The position numbers were made by a program, and so were the translations under genes. From Bactericera cockerelli (taxonomy: Eukaryota > Arthropoda > Insecta > Hemiptera > Triozidae): 64,000 bases of DNA. Each line of letters starts with the position of its first letter. Position 1 is the first letter of the stretch. The notes below the pieces were generated by a model that saw only the letters and a program-made list of their open reading frames with translations, did no database searches and had not been told where the DNA came from. The stretch is from NCBI GenBank assembly GCA_024516035.1, contig CM044955.1, positions 41,390,556-41,454,555 on the forward strand, read 5' to 3'. Shown in pieces: positions 45,801 through 59,606 of this stretch.

Positions 45801-48800
45801 AGCAGGTCCTTGTTTACAATCCACTTGCCAACATTTGGGATATTCCCAGTCTAAATCTAACCCGTCAAAGTTATGTTTTAAAATAAAGTTCACAACATGT
45901 GCTATGAACTTCTGTCGAGCTTGAGGACTGTTAGCAAGTCTGCTATACTTGTTACCTGCTGAATCGTTCCAGCCACCAATAGCAAGAGTAACTTTTACAC
46001 CTTTTTTCTTCAACGCAGTCACTTTTTCATAAAATTTATTATCGACATCAGCCCATGTATCGTGTGGTTTGATGATCAGTTGATTAGTGTCTAATACTGC
46101 AAATCCATAGATAATGTGAGTACATAATTCAGGATCTATATCACTCGGTAAGTATTTTCCACCACTCTGTCTATACCAGGCCCAGTTTGTAAAGTAACAT
46201 ATAATTTTGAAATCGCCCTTAGTTGTAGGAGTAGCGTCAGTGTTAGTGCCAGGCCTGGAGGTTGTAACAGGCTTGGGTTTCACTGTAGAAGCGAAGGAAG
46301 TTGGTTTGGTTGTAGTGGTAGTCGTTATTGTAGTTGGAGGCTTAGGTCTTGGTCTTGATGTTGGGCTCGTTGTGCTTGTCTCTACTGGTTTTTCAGTTTC
46401 TGGCTCTTCTGTCGTAATTGTGGTTGAAGTGGAAGATGTAGCAGGACTGGGTTTTTCTGTGGAAGGTTTCAATTCCTCAGTAGTGGGTTTGTATTCTTCT
46501 GTAGTAGATTCGTGACTACCACCAGGACCATGACCCAGAACTTCTGCAATCGTATTGAGGAGAGGGTATGCTCCTTCTCCACAAACGTTTTTGAAATCAT
46601 CCAGATCAAGAGCCCATATCATACCCCCTCCTAAATCCAAACTTTTGATGAATTCTGATTTCTTTTTGATCATATCAACGTCATCATATCCAACCCATTG
46701 GTTTCCAGAATAAGCATAGGGACCAATACGTTCTTTTTTATCTTTTATAACCGCCCATTGTCCCGTTTTTATTTTTGTGCAAATTTCATAGTAAGCTAAA
46801 AATCCTGCCTGTCTGGTGAATTCTCCAGCCAGACCAGGTCCTGAGGATGGAGCATTTAGTCCATGCTCATTTGGATTTGTAAGAGTGAATGCTTGACCAT
46901 ACATTGGCATGCCCATAACCAATTTTCTACTAGGCGCGCCTTTCTTTATCCAATAATGCATTGTGAAATTGGCGTTGAAATAGAAAAAGTCATCATCTGG
47001 TAACTCCGATAACGGAGCAACATGTCCTGTTTTTTTGTCCCACTGACCATGGTAATCGTAAGTCATCACGGAGATCCAATCTAAACTCTCTGCCAAAGCT
47101 TTCACATCATACCCTGCATTAATAACTTGTTTTGATGGGGATACAGCAGCCGATAGTAAAAGTCCATGTGGTTTGAAAGCCTGATGCAATTCTCTAACAA
47201 ACAATGCAAAACTTTCTTTGTCTGAGTCAGGACCTGAATCACAATTCACTTGCCAACATTTTGGATATTCCCAATCCAAATCTAAACCGTCAAATTGATA
47301 CTTCAAAAGGAATTCAACAACATGCTCGACAAACCTTTCTCTTGCGGTACCACTATTTACCAATCTGCTGTATTTATTACCCTGAGAATCATTCCATCCA
47401 CCAATTGCCAAAGATACTTTCACGCCTTTCTTTTTCTTAGTTACCACTCTTTCGTAAAATTTGTTATCGAAATCTGCCCAAGAATCATGAGGTTTGATAA
47501 TCAGACTTTCATAGTCAAGGACTGCAAATCCATATACTATGTGCGTACACAAGTCAGTTGGTATATCTTCAGGGAAATATTTTCCTTTACCTGGTCTATA
47601 CCAAGCCCAATTTGTAAAGTAACATACTATTTTGTAATATTGATCAAGAGGGCTTTTTTCAGTGACTGAAATGTGAGTTGTCGTGGGCTCTGTTGGAGGA
47701 TGCCATGCCCATTCGGTGGACTCACTCCAGGCCCCTGAGTCTGTACTGGATATGGTAGTGGTTGATGGTTTGGTCGTAACTTCAGTAGTTGGATTATAAC
47801 CAGTGGTTGTAGGTTTCTTTGTTGTTTTAGATGGCTTCTTTGTTGGCTTAGAAAATTGCTCTGAGATCGTTGTTGCGGCCGCTTCCTTACATTTTGTACG
47901 ATAAGGCCAGTCACATGTTTTCATTTTATCATTCCAGTGGAGACCTGGAGCACAAGAGGCAACTTGATATGAACCCCAGATACAATATTGATACTTGTTA
48001 CAGTCTGGTGGATACGCCGCAAATTCACCTTCCTGACAAGCCTCATCTTTAGGCTTTACGGAGTATCTGAATATATTGCTTTGGAAAGAACAGTTTACGT
48101 TGTAGCTCCAGTCACAAGATTTCTTTTTTGAGTTCCAAAGAAGGGTGGCCCCACATGATTGTTTTATAAGATTTCCATGTGAACAAATTAAGAAATTTCG
48201 GCAATCATCCGGGTCTGGAAGGTAAGCTCCGTTTACACAAGGTCCAGGATTATAATCTTCTTGAGTACTTTCAGTGGTAACTGGTGTCCACCAAGAAGAT
48301 GTGGCAGGTCGTGGTCTTTGCGGTCTGCTTTGTGTTGTTATTTCTTCTTCAACCAATTCTAACTCTTGTGATTGTTCCTCAGAACTCGAAGTAATTGATT
48401 CTTCTGTACCTGAAAATGGAAAAAATAATTGATCAGCGAGTGTTTAGTGTGTTTACTATTAATTTTAGTCTACAACAGAATTACCACTTCAAAATAACTA
48501 AATTATGACCAAACCAGAAGCATTATTATAAATAAATTTTAAACTTACTTTTGTCTTCGCATTTAGCAGACCTTGGCCAGTCACAGATCTTATGTTGTTT
48601 ATTCCATTGCAATCCTGGTGCACAAGATTCTTTTTTCAGAGTTCCCAAGATACATCTATAATAAGAACGGCAATCTCCCTTGACTGGATAGTATTCACCG
48701 AAGTTACAAGAATCCATATTGATCACATCAGGTTCAGTGCTTGTAGTTATAGGTTTTTCTGGTTCTTCAGTGCCCTCAGTTGTTGAAGAATTTGTTTCAA

Positions 48801-51755
48801 CAGTCTCTTCAGAAGTTGGAGACCACCAGGGACTGGAAGTTGTAGGTTTTGAGCTGGAACTAGTCTCTTCTGGAGACTCAGTAGGACTTTCAGGCGACCA
48901 CCATGGGTTGCTAGTTGTTTTTTCAGTTGTCAAAGGACTTTCCGAAGAAAGAGCATCTTCTGTTGCGACTTCTGGTTTTTTCGTTGAAATTTCTGTTTCT
49001 TCGGGATTTGGCGTGGAACTTTCAGTTGGTGACAAACCTGAAATAAAAAGACATAATTAATTTACTATCTTTCAGAAATTATTTTCAGTATAGTCATATA
49101 CAGGGTGGGGCAAAAGTCTGGAAACCCCTGAATAACTTTCGAATGGCTTATCCGGTAAAATTAAATTTTTGTACGGTAAACCAGGGTAATAAGACCTTCT
49201 TTTAGAGTTGGGCCGATTTTTGTTACCGGCCCCCATGTCGGGGCCAGGGGGGCCAACTTCATTTTTTTAAATACGAACCCCCACTTTGCGACACATTTTT
49301 GGAAATGTCTTCAAATAAGAAATACATTGGTGCAAATTTTTTTTTTTATTATTATTAACAGTTTACAAATGGCGTCCATATTTGTGTATGCAGTGTAAAA
49401 GTCTGGAAACCCCTGAATAACTTTCGAATGGCTTATTTGGTAAAATTAAAATTTTATACGGTAAACCAAAGTAATAAGACCTTCTTTTAGAGTTGGGCCG
49501 ATTTTTGCTATCGGCCCCCATGTCGGGGCCAAGGGGGCCAACTTCATTTTTTTAAATACGAACCCCCCACTTTGCGACACATTTTTGGAAATGTCTTCAA
49601 ATATCAAATACTTTGGTACAAGTTTTATTTTTTTAGTGTTAACTGTTTGCAAATGGCGTCCATATTTGTGTATGCAGTGAACTAAAGTCTGGAAACCCCT
49701 GAATAACTTTCGACTGGCTTATTTGGTAAAATTAAAATTTTATACGGTAAACCAAAGTAATAAGACCTTCTTTTAGAGTTGGGCCGATTTTTGCTATCGG
49801 CCCCCATGTCGGGGCCAAATATGGACGCCATACACAAATATGGACGCCATTTGCAAACAGTTAACACTAAAAAAATAAAACTTGTACCAAAGTATTTGAT
49901 ATTTGAAGACATTTCCAAAAATGTGTCGCAAAGTGGGGGGTTCGTATTTAAAAAAATGAAGTTGGCCCCCTTGGCCCCGACATGGGGGCCGATAGCAAAA
50001 ATCGGCCCAACTCTAAAAGAAGGTCTTATTACTTTGGTTTACCGTATAAAATTTTAATTTTACCAAATAAGCTATTCGAAAGTTATTCAGGGGTTTCCAG
50101 ACTTTTACACTGCATACACAAATATGGACGCCATTTGTAAACTGTTAATAATAAAAAAAAAAAAAATTGCACCAATGTATTTCTTATTTGAAGACATTTC
50201 CAAAAATGTGTCGCAAAGTGGGGGTTCGTATTTAAAAAAATGAAGTTGGCCCCCCTGGCCCCGACATGGGGGCCGGTAACAAAAATCGGCCCAACTCTAA
50301 AAGAAGGTCTTATTACCCTGGTTTACCGTACAAAAATTTAATTTTACCGGATAAGCCATTCGAAAGTTATTCAGGGGTTTCCAGACTTTTGCCCCACCCT
50401 GTATATATCAAAAATAAAAAATAAATCATTAATTGAAAGAAAAAATAACCTGTCGAAACCAGTACTATTTCTTACGTTAAACCAATAATGCACATTATTA
50501 GGTATTTTTGAGTTATTCAAACATCAATAACTATATTTTATCATGTTTATAACTAAATTTTAGAAAATGGTAGGTACCTAGATACTAAGTTTATTTAGCA
50601 TTTGTTATTAACTAACCAGAGTCTTCTGTTGTGGTGGTTCCGAGAGGATTTGGTGTCGATACGATGGGTCTTGTGCAGTCTGGCTTAGTTGGCTTTTTGT
50701 CCGCCAATCTTCCAAAGGCACGATTGACTGCCCGAAGCAATGGATATGATTCCATACAACATTTATTATTGAAATCGTCCAAGTCTATTGTCCAAGCCAT
50801 GACTCCAGCATAGCCATTGGATTTGATGTACTTCACCTAAGAAAAAAAAAGTTATTTACCAACATTGTTAAAAGTTTTCAATAATACCTAAAGTACTATT
50901 TTCCTGATAATTGTTTAAACATCACGTTTGTCTCCAAGTTTTACCACATTACCAAGGGTCAAAATAAAACCAAAACTGGTTTCCTCAAAATCAGCATACT
51001 AAAAAGGAAAATAATTTTATACCTACTACTATACGAAATTTTCATGTAATTATTCATACGAAAATATGAGACGGTAAAAACATTTTATTTTTCTCAAATC
51101 ATAATCTAAATTAACTACATCTCGTTAAAATGTTTAGCATTATAGGTAGTTCAATAAGTAGTGTACAGTCACTACAGCTGCACTGACACGTTATTTTCTA
51201 TTGATCGATTAATTAAATGCATGTTGTTTTTAATGTTTATACTTGAAAAAAAAAAAAAAATACTTGAAATCACTTGTTTCTAAAGAGAATAAAAACCAAC
51301 AAAAAAAAATCTTTACTTTTTCTGTGAGAGATGTTGTGTCTTCATAACTGATCCACTGATCTCCTTTGTAGGTGAACGGTTCCAAAAATTTCGTCTCTCT
51401 TTGCACGGTCCATTTTCTGGTCTTGATCCGGTAGCAGATTTCGTAGTAAGCTAACATGCCAGGTTGCTGTGTGTATTCTCCTGGTAAGCCGGGACCCTCT
51501 GCTTCTGCTCCTAGTCCATGCTCTTTGTCAAGTTTCAGGGTATAACTTTGGCCATAGAAAGGAACACCGACAACAATTTTCTTTTTGTCTCCGCCTAGTT
51601 CATCAATTAGCTTCAGAGCAGTATTCTGAGAATGAGGATATTGATTTATTAAACAAATGTTATTAATTTCTAAGTATGATATTGATATGTTATTTCAATT
51701 GTAAAATGTTCAAAGAGGTATTGTTGTTTTCAAATAATTATTGATAATGCAAATT

Positions 51756-51788
<33 letters not shown>

Positions 51789-54700
51789 TTTCTCATAAAA
51801 AAAACCTTACGAAAAGAGAGTAAGGTATTTTCAGACTTTTAAAGAATCAATTTTCCGGCGTGAACGACAGGCCTACCGCTTTGTTAAAGCGCCGTTAAAC
51901 CGAGAAAAAAAATTCAATTCTGATTAAATACTGATGGAATTTCAACTGAACAATTAGAAGGTTTGTTGTAGGTATGTGTTTTATACGGAAATAGTGGTCT
52001 ACTGATCTCCCGTTGTTGACCATTTCTTTACGAGTTACATAGTTAACTACATAATAATTATTAAGTAAGACATTATAGGAAGAGAATGCCGTAGGCATTA
52101 GCACCGCCCTTGATCAAGTTTTGTTTAATAATATCAACTTTTTTTCTTGTAAATTGTATATACTTTATTTTGTAAATAAAACTTGATTGAATCTGTTTGA
52201 TAATAATAATGGTCACAGGACTGGTACAAAATACAATTACTATTGGTATAGAGGAAAACCTCTTGTCTTCTATTGAAGGTCTGGAATAGCTAAATCTACT
52301 TACTATGTTGTAGTTCGGATAAGGTTCGCCCGGTCTACTGTGTAATGGGCTGACCAGTCCAGTGATTCCTTCCCAAGCACCATGGTAGTCGTAACTCATC
52401 AATGACATAAAATCAACATTGTCATTGAGAGTTGGGAAATCGTAAGCAACTTCCAGAATTTCCTTGTAGCCCGAAATACCAACTGCTAAGGTGAAATCAT
52501 GCTTGTCAAATTCAGCCTTCATTTCCTGTAAATAAGAGATGGTTTAATAAAGCTTTTGGTTGAACCTTTAACCTTTTCATAAAAAGGTACCTTCTAACTA
52601 TTAGGATTACGATCTATCCAGTTCTATTTATCTATATGTTCCAGGTTATGCAACTTGAAAAATAGATTTATTGATACATACTACGTACCTACATAATACA
52701 TAATTATGTATTAGTTGTGTAATTACACAACTACATTCATAATACATAATAAAGTACCACTGTTCTGGAAAGGTAGTAGTGAAATTCCCTATTGTATACA
52801 AGTGGTGTAATTTTCTGCAATAAAGTTACAGGCATAAATATTCAGCTCCAATCTGGTCTAACTGACCTGGATGAGTTTGGCAAAGTTTGTCTTGTCCCCA
52901 GTATGTTCCTTGCTGCAGTCAGCTTGCCAGCACACCGGATAGTTCCAGTCAAAGTGAAGCCCTGCGAAGTCGTACCGTCTCAAGAATGTCAAAACCGACT
53001 TTATGAATCTGAAGAAGAAAAAAACGGAATGTGATGAGACCATATTCGGCAGCTTTGTATGTAGAAGTTGCACATAGCGTTGTGTTTTGGCGTTGTGGGA
53101 ATTTTCAATCTTCTCCGGGAGCATACTTGAGCCAGGTAACTTTAATTCTACATTTAAGACTGTATTGTATCAAAAATTAGGCAACGAAACATTCTTTACA
53201 CTTGGTCATGTCCAATTTTGGAGACAGTCTCAACTTTTGCGGTAGGTACATTTTAAATGTTTACACAAATAACATTGAAGTTGGTTCATTTTATCTACCG
53301 CATTGTTATTTATGTAGGTGCAAATTGTTTTTTATTAAATAGGCGTGCATTTAGCTAACCATTCATATTGATTCCTTAAGTGATAAGTTTTTCTGAAATA
53401 ATGTCGATTTAAAATAGAATTAAAGTACCTATGTCTATTATTTATAATATAAAATATTGTTTTATAATATAATTATATAATAAATTGAAGTCTGTGCATT
53501 ATTTTATTAATTTCATCGATGATGTTTGAGTAGCATCATTACAATATATCTCTCCAGTCTCAAGTAATTCATCAAAATCTACAATGAGTTATATTTTCTT
53601 ACTTCTTTCTAGTGGTTCCACTACTGATCAGCTGAGAGTACTTATCCCCGGTTGAATCAGTCCATCCCCCGAGAGCGATTAAAACTTTCACCTTGCCATT
53701 GTTTACGAGTGGATCAGCCAATATCCTCTGGTAGAAATCTGGAGGAAGGAAGAGTATGGTGAGTTAAAACAATATAATATCAAACTCACTATCTCGAATA
53801 ACTGCAATACTGAAAAATACTTTATTTATTAATACGCACGACTTATTCCTTAAACCCCGCAAACAATTGGTTGAAATTGTACAGTTGATATCACCAAAGA
53901 TGAGATGATTTTCAAATGTTCTAAAATCTAATAGACTATCTAAACTATAATCCATGCTTTATATTATCATTATTATTATTTATTTATTTTTAAAAATTTG
54001 GCGTCTATAAATCCACCAATGAATTAAGTATAGGTACATAATTATAACATGAATATTTAGAACCCGTGCTAAATCTAACTTTAGTCTCATTATTTGAAAA
54101 ATCAATTGCCTAGTTCAATAAGGCACCTAGGCTAAAACCCACTGAAGTTGGGACGTACTAACACAAAGAAACCGCAATTCTAGTGTCCTGTATCCTGTTC
54201 TTCGAATAACTTAGTAACTTGAATTTTCAGGAAACCAAGTTCAATGTCCCATTATATTGTTGTACAAGTACATCGAAATATTTCAAACACACATTCCTCA
54301 GTGGGAAAAAAATTCAACGGTTCATCATCAAATTATGTAACACAAAAAGTAAAATGGAGTTAAGTGAAATATGGAGCAAGCATATTTTTCTCAAAAGATA
54401 TCCACACAGCACAATCATAAGAATGTCCCTTCTATCTTCTGCTTCTATCTCTGAGGTAGGTATTTAGGAAGGTAGTGCTTTCATCATGAAATTCAAGCGC
54501 CAAAAATTCCATAGCTTCGCTTCAGACTCCAAACGATAAATAAATATAATGTGAAGGTATTGTGTAGCTATAATGTTTGGATGCCTTTTATTTTGAGTTT
54601 TTGTAAATAATATACTATACAGTTACACACGTACCAATATTAATTGGTATACGCTATTTAGGTATTTTTATATATTGTCATATCGACCTCTTTTGAGTTT

Positions 54701-57700
54701 AAAAAGGAAGTTTAAACAAGTATAAGGTTGATTTTATATCACACTCACTTTCATCTATATCAGCCTCTGGATTGCCAGCCTGGATACTGAACGTGTTGGG
54801 GTCCAAAGAAGCAAAAGCATACACAATGTGGGTACACAATTTGTAGTCGATATTTTCTGGAACGAACTTGCCGTCCGATTTTCTGCTCCCTGACCAGTTG
54901 GTGACGTAGCAGACTACTTTAGGTTCCTCGGGTTCTTCTACAAGTGGAGAATTGATGGTTGTCCCATTACATTAAAATAGAGAGGTTAGTTGATGGCATG
55001 GCTATTCAGAACTATTACCTGCTGATGAGAGCAAATAAGCTCGAAACAGCTGTCCAGGTATGTTCTGATTTTCATGTACATCTAGTACAACTTCTCACTT
55101 TTCTGTTTATACTGATTCTGTTTATACTGACTTCATCGACATTTAAAATAGGGTAAAATAAGTAAACTTGAGAATTTTAAATAGGATGTAGAGTATTGTA
55201 TAACAAAATAATTTACCTGTAGTAATTGTATTAAATTTGGAAACCAAAAACCAAAGCTTTACGTTCTAACTATGAATGTTTTAAGGACTCGGTTGTACAA
55301 ACATATTGAGGACTAACAACAATAAATGTTCTAAACCCCAAAAGATCATCATCATGGGTTAGAGCTATGGTGTAATAGCATAAAAACAAACAACAACTAC
55401 AACAAGATAGGTGTGAGGTAGGTTAAACGTTAAAATATTCTTGTACAATTAAGTTTTAAATTAATGATTTTTTGGAGAGATTTTTCCTTGGGTAGTTTGG
55501 CTTTTATAATTAAAAACACCTAGGACGTAGTTTTTGATTTAACTGTTCAAACTCATAATATGACTGTTGTTTTCCAATTGGTAATGTAAATGACTCACCA
55601 TCAAATTCTTCAAGAGCTTCCATGTCTTTCCTGTTCTTTTTCAAGTGATGGAGAGCCTCATTGAAGTTTTCTGGTAAATTAGAAAATAAATAGAAATTAC
55701 CTACAGAAATAAAAATATCAAATGTATATTAAAAATAAGCAGACTTGAATGTAAAAAATACTGGGTAGAGTTGGATAAGTACCTAAATATACATAGAAAT
55801 TTGATGAATATACTCATGAAACTTACCTTGGTAATAATATTTGTCAAGAGTAGAAACTGTATTGGTATATTGAAAGAATCACAGTAGGGTGGGTATTTAT
55901 ATCAACAAATACGATCGAAAATTCTCAAGGAAGATTAAAAAGAAAGAAAAACAAGGATCAACAATGAGGTTCTATAAAATAATTAGCATCAACTGTAAAT
56001 TAATAATTTCCTGAAATTCACAGAAGTGCTTAGAAAAAAAATGTAATCTTTTATTGCAACAGAGAAAAACAATTATTATAATTACCAGGCTGTAAGTTGC
56101 TGACAACGGCTGACAGCAAAGGATACTTCTGTCCGCAGAATCCTCGGAAATCGTCCAGGTCCAGAGTCCACAGCATAGCCCCTCCGAGATGTCTATCTTT
56201 GATGTAGTTCATCTGGAATAACATTCGATTCAGATTATAAATAATTTATAATGAAATAAATTTGAAAAAAAAAACTTAACATCAAAAAACTTCAGAATTG
56301 CTTGTTATGAATGAAAAGATACTTTAATCCAAAACATAAAACATTACCAACACTTTTGAAAATTTTCATTGCAAAAGTAACAAAGGAATTTTTGTTTGAG
56401 AATTTTTAGGGGTACTAGGAATTTTCCATGCTTAATACAAATCAAATAGGTAAAAAAGAGTGTTCATTGTCAACCTTAAATATCTAATATTGTAAACACC
56501 TCTTAAAAAGCACTTACATGAAAAGAAATCATCTACAATTGTGAAAAACTCACCTTGCGGCGAATGCTGTCGTGATTCTCGTAGGTTATCCACTCGTCGT
56601 TTCTCACCATGAAGGGTTCACCGTTCGAATCCGTGAAATGTCTCCATCTCTTGTCTTTCAACTTGTTACACACCTCGAAGTAAGCCAAATATCCCGGCTT
56701 TTGCGTGTACTTTCCTTCGATCCCAGGACCTTTGATTGTGGCACCCAAACCGTACTCACTGCGGTTGAACAGTTTGTATGATTTCCCGAAGAACGGAATT
56801 CCAATGACTATTTGTTCCGGCAGCGTTCCTTTCTTGATCCAATTGTACACAGCGTTCTCCTGAAATCAATGATTGAATTGGTCAGTTTTTGGTGATCCTA
56901 CTTTAAAAAAGGTCTAGATCAAATTTTCAAATTAAATGAATTTGATTGTGTTTGTTCTACGCAATTTGACGATGGTATTGCTTTTAAAAAATGCTCTTTA
57001 ATAAATATTGTTGTACCTACCTACACTCTATTTATTCTTATAAACAAAATAATGTTACGAGTACCTTTGTCATTATATTATGATACATTATACTACGCAT
57101 TATGTCTTATGATTTGTTCCAGAAAACTTACAATCGTATTGAAGTTTGCTATGGTGGAAGTGGTTTCAATGTCTTCTTTTGTGTCGGGTTTGACGGGAAT
57201 AATCTCATCGTCCATATGGTCCGTGTTGAAACTCTTCAGTAGGACCAAATCCACCATAGGAGCCACCGTTTCAATGTCCACCAAGGATGTTCTCCTGGTG
57301 ACAACGCCAGGACTGGTCAGAGTCAGTTGATAGTTGTAACGTCTGAGAGTTGAAGAGAGCTCTCGTATGAAGATGGAGAAGTCAGTTCGGTCGTTGGAAA
57401 TATTGGTCAAATCGTCGTCATCATCCGCATGGTAGTGCTCTGAAAACATAGAGTGTAGTATAGACAGTAAATGAGAGCGTATTGTACTTTTTTTATTACC
57501 TACCAATTGTGATCTAAAATAAACATACCTACCTAATTACATGAAATATAAGGAACTGAGTTGCCAGAAGAAAATTTGTGAATCATATAAAAATTCATAT
57601 AATTTTAAAGAAAATCATCCTTTCAGAAAAAATTTGCTCATTTTTCCGATAGAAATCCTGTTTCCTTATAAAATGGACTCAACCAAAAAGTGAGTAGTAA

Positions 57701-59606
57701 GGAGCTGTTATTCAAAGTGATAACCTTACTCATTTTGTCTCGATTAGAAAAATGCACCAGTTATTTGAATTTTTCTTTGTAAACATAACTTACCAGGATT
57801 CATAACGTTCAGGTTCAGTCCATCAAATCTGTACACATCGAACAGTTCAAGTACCGAAGATATAAAGTTGAGCCTGCTATTTCTGTCTTTGGTAATGATT
57901 TCAAAGTTGCTCTTCACAGACAAGAACACTTTCAGCTCTGGGTTCCTTTCTTTCAGACCCAAGAAAGATTTGTATCCCCCTGTAATGCGTTGACAAATAA
58001 GACGATAAAAAGAGTTTAGGTAGATATTTTTGTAGCGACAATAAGAAATATCTAGAAATAGTTTCCTTGGGATGTCTCAATTTCAGAGGCAATTTTTTAG
58101 TATGAAGGTAATTTCTTTTGATTGAAAGATATAGAATTTATTGTAGAATCCATCTGTAAAGATTATTCCTTTGAATAGGCGCACGACTGGCAGTGCATTA
58201 GGTAAAGTTCAACTTACCAAACCAGCCTAACTAAAAATGCCATACTTGGAACTCTAACCACCGACCGTCCATCAGGTTACGAGTCCACTGGCCTAAGCTA
58301 CTGATATTAGTTAGTTAGTTTACCTTTTATCACATCATACTCCTTGTCTTCAGGTACTAGCACTCGGGTTAGAGGATCAATGGCGGCATAAGCATAGATC
58401 AGATGGGTACAGGCTTGAGACACAATATTTTTCACTGTGAACGTTGCTGGTCTGTGGCGGTAGGCAGACTTGGCTTCCACATAGCAGACTACGTGTTTGT
58501 TTCCTGAGAATGATTCAATTAGGTGTCTCATTAATTAACTACTGTTGCTTAAATCAAACGTTGTGCGTTGAGGTGAAAAAATAGAGGACTCAATATTTTT
58601 AGGAAATAAGCTTGATAAAAGTTTTGTTAGATACCTTCGAGAATTTTTCGTCGAATTTAAACATTCCAGTCTACATAAAGCTGAAATGAGGAAATCACAC
58701 CAACTTTTTCTTTAATAATAAAAAAAACGGTTTGTCTTTTCTTTTTTCAACAGTTGCTTCCGCCACCAACTAAGATTATTCATATCACCTTGTATATCGA
58801 GAATCAAACGAGGCCTCAATATTCAGACATACTCGTACTCTCGTATATAGAGGTACGAGTCTTATCTTGTCAGCCAAAAACTTTGCACTTTCATTTTAAT
58901 TATCTTTAAAACTGAGATTTATTTTCTACTCACCAGGCTGGCTCATGAAGCGGTAGTTCTCCTTGGGCGACTGCAAAATGGGCGCTCTCTCGACAGCATC
59001 TCTTAGAGGTATGTGCTCTTCCGCTCTGCGATGGAAGACGAAAAGGAGATAAACTAACATAGCTTCTATTGAATAACAGAGCTTCGAAGGTTCTCAGCTT
59101 AAAATTATTTTCTGAAGATTCAAAATTTCAAAGAACTAAAGCGGATCGATCTGAGTCCATTTGTAGATAATATTTTGGTTTCTTTTTTTCGGAACATAAA
59201 ATAAAATCCTTCCTTTAATTTCAAGATGTCATTCTAAGTAAAATCTTTATCTTTGTTGTAATCCTTTCCCATAATATTAAATCCGTCCTAATAAGAAATA
59301 GAAATGGACTGAATAGTATGTTAGTTACAATAGTTACCTTTCCTTGGGCAGAAGAGCTTTTTCAATGGCCGATCTCAAGGGGATCCATTTGGTTCCAAAG
59401 TTTTCTTCCTCGTCATTGTCGACTGCTCGGTTTTGCTCTAGCTTGCTGTGCAGGGGCAACCCCTCCACGGAATCCCGCCGGAAAGCTTTGTCCCGGTGAT
59501 TGCCTTCGACAGAATCTCGGTAGAAAGACCTTTGCTTCCTCTGAGCATTGCTTGAGCTCAGCAAAATAAGGGAAGCAATGCACACAAAACTCTTCCAAGG
59601 GAGCAT
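42837..59606 (-). CDS. Cht10: Cht10, multi-domain chitinase (group II)
   Basis: Seventeen minus-strand coding exons: 59338-59606, 58934-59025, 58324-58503, 57794-57979, 57132-57439, 56554-56859, 56086-56212, 55599-55670, 54749-54937, 53603-53738, 52867-53008, 52304-52525, 51317-51625, 50617-50836, 48549-49037, 45166-48409 and 42837-43191. Phases all join; 2281 aa. Signal peptide ([20 protein letters not shown]), then GH18-1 (~122-480), GH18-2 (~515-895), Thr/Ser/Pro linker, CBM14 at 1030-1079, 1140-1189 and 1207-1256, GH18-3 (~1342-1700), linker, GH18-4 (~1815-2175) and a cut-off CBM14 from C2239. GH18-3 and -4 have [13 protein letters not shown]18-1 has DGLNLNVM and GH18-2 has AGLHFDWN, so both should be inactive. 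The family degrades cuticular chitin at moulting. The stop used here assumes read-through after the repeat insertion; a donor at 42854 is an alternative. An acceptor just upstream of the ATG (near 59618) suggests a 5' UTR intron. Confidence 0.92.
43219..44872. mobile_element. Foldback element, 1654 bp, TA-flanked, in a Cht10 intron
   Basis: Ends are CAGGGTGTCCCACCAAACTT and its reverse complement, with TA on both outer sides, as for Tc1/mariner-type insertions. The two halves are near-complete inverted copies: arms about 43219-43960 and 44130-44872, around a ~170-base centre. Each arm is built of units of 121-138 bases that each begin with CAGGGTG (43219, 43340, 43468, 43606, 43744), as if several short elements had joined. 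No transposase ORF. It lies in the intron between the exons ending at 45166 and starting at 43191. Confidence 0.88.
49101..50401. mobile_element. Foldback element, 1301 bp, TA-flanked, in a Cht10 intron
   Basis: Ends CAGGGTGGGGCAAAAGTCTG and its reverse complement, again with TA on both sides. The left arm (49101 to about 49680) holds two tandem ~290-base units, each starting with GTCTGGAAACCCCTGAATAA; the right arm (about 49826-50401) is the mirror image, and a third, cut unit forms the centre. The ORFs that appear here in both directions are products of the palindrome. It lies between the exons ending at 50617 and starting at 49037. Confidence 0.88.
51758..51786. repeat. T run in a Cht10 intron
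   Basis: About 29 consecutive T, followed by a piece with TTAAAGCGCCGTTAAACCGA, similar to the 3' end of the 5S-derived SINE. Likely the tail of an old retroposon. Confidence 0.6.

Noticed and set aside
47204..47669. Plus-strand ORFs opposite the large Cht10 exon
   Set aside because: They are shadows of the strongly supported minus-strand chitinase frame.
49446..50057. Two identical 68-92-codon ORFs on opposite strands
   Set aside because: They are mirror images produced by the palindromic foldback element.
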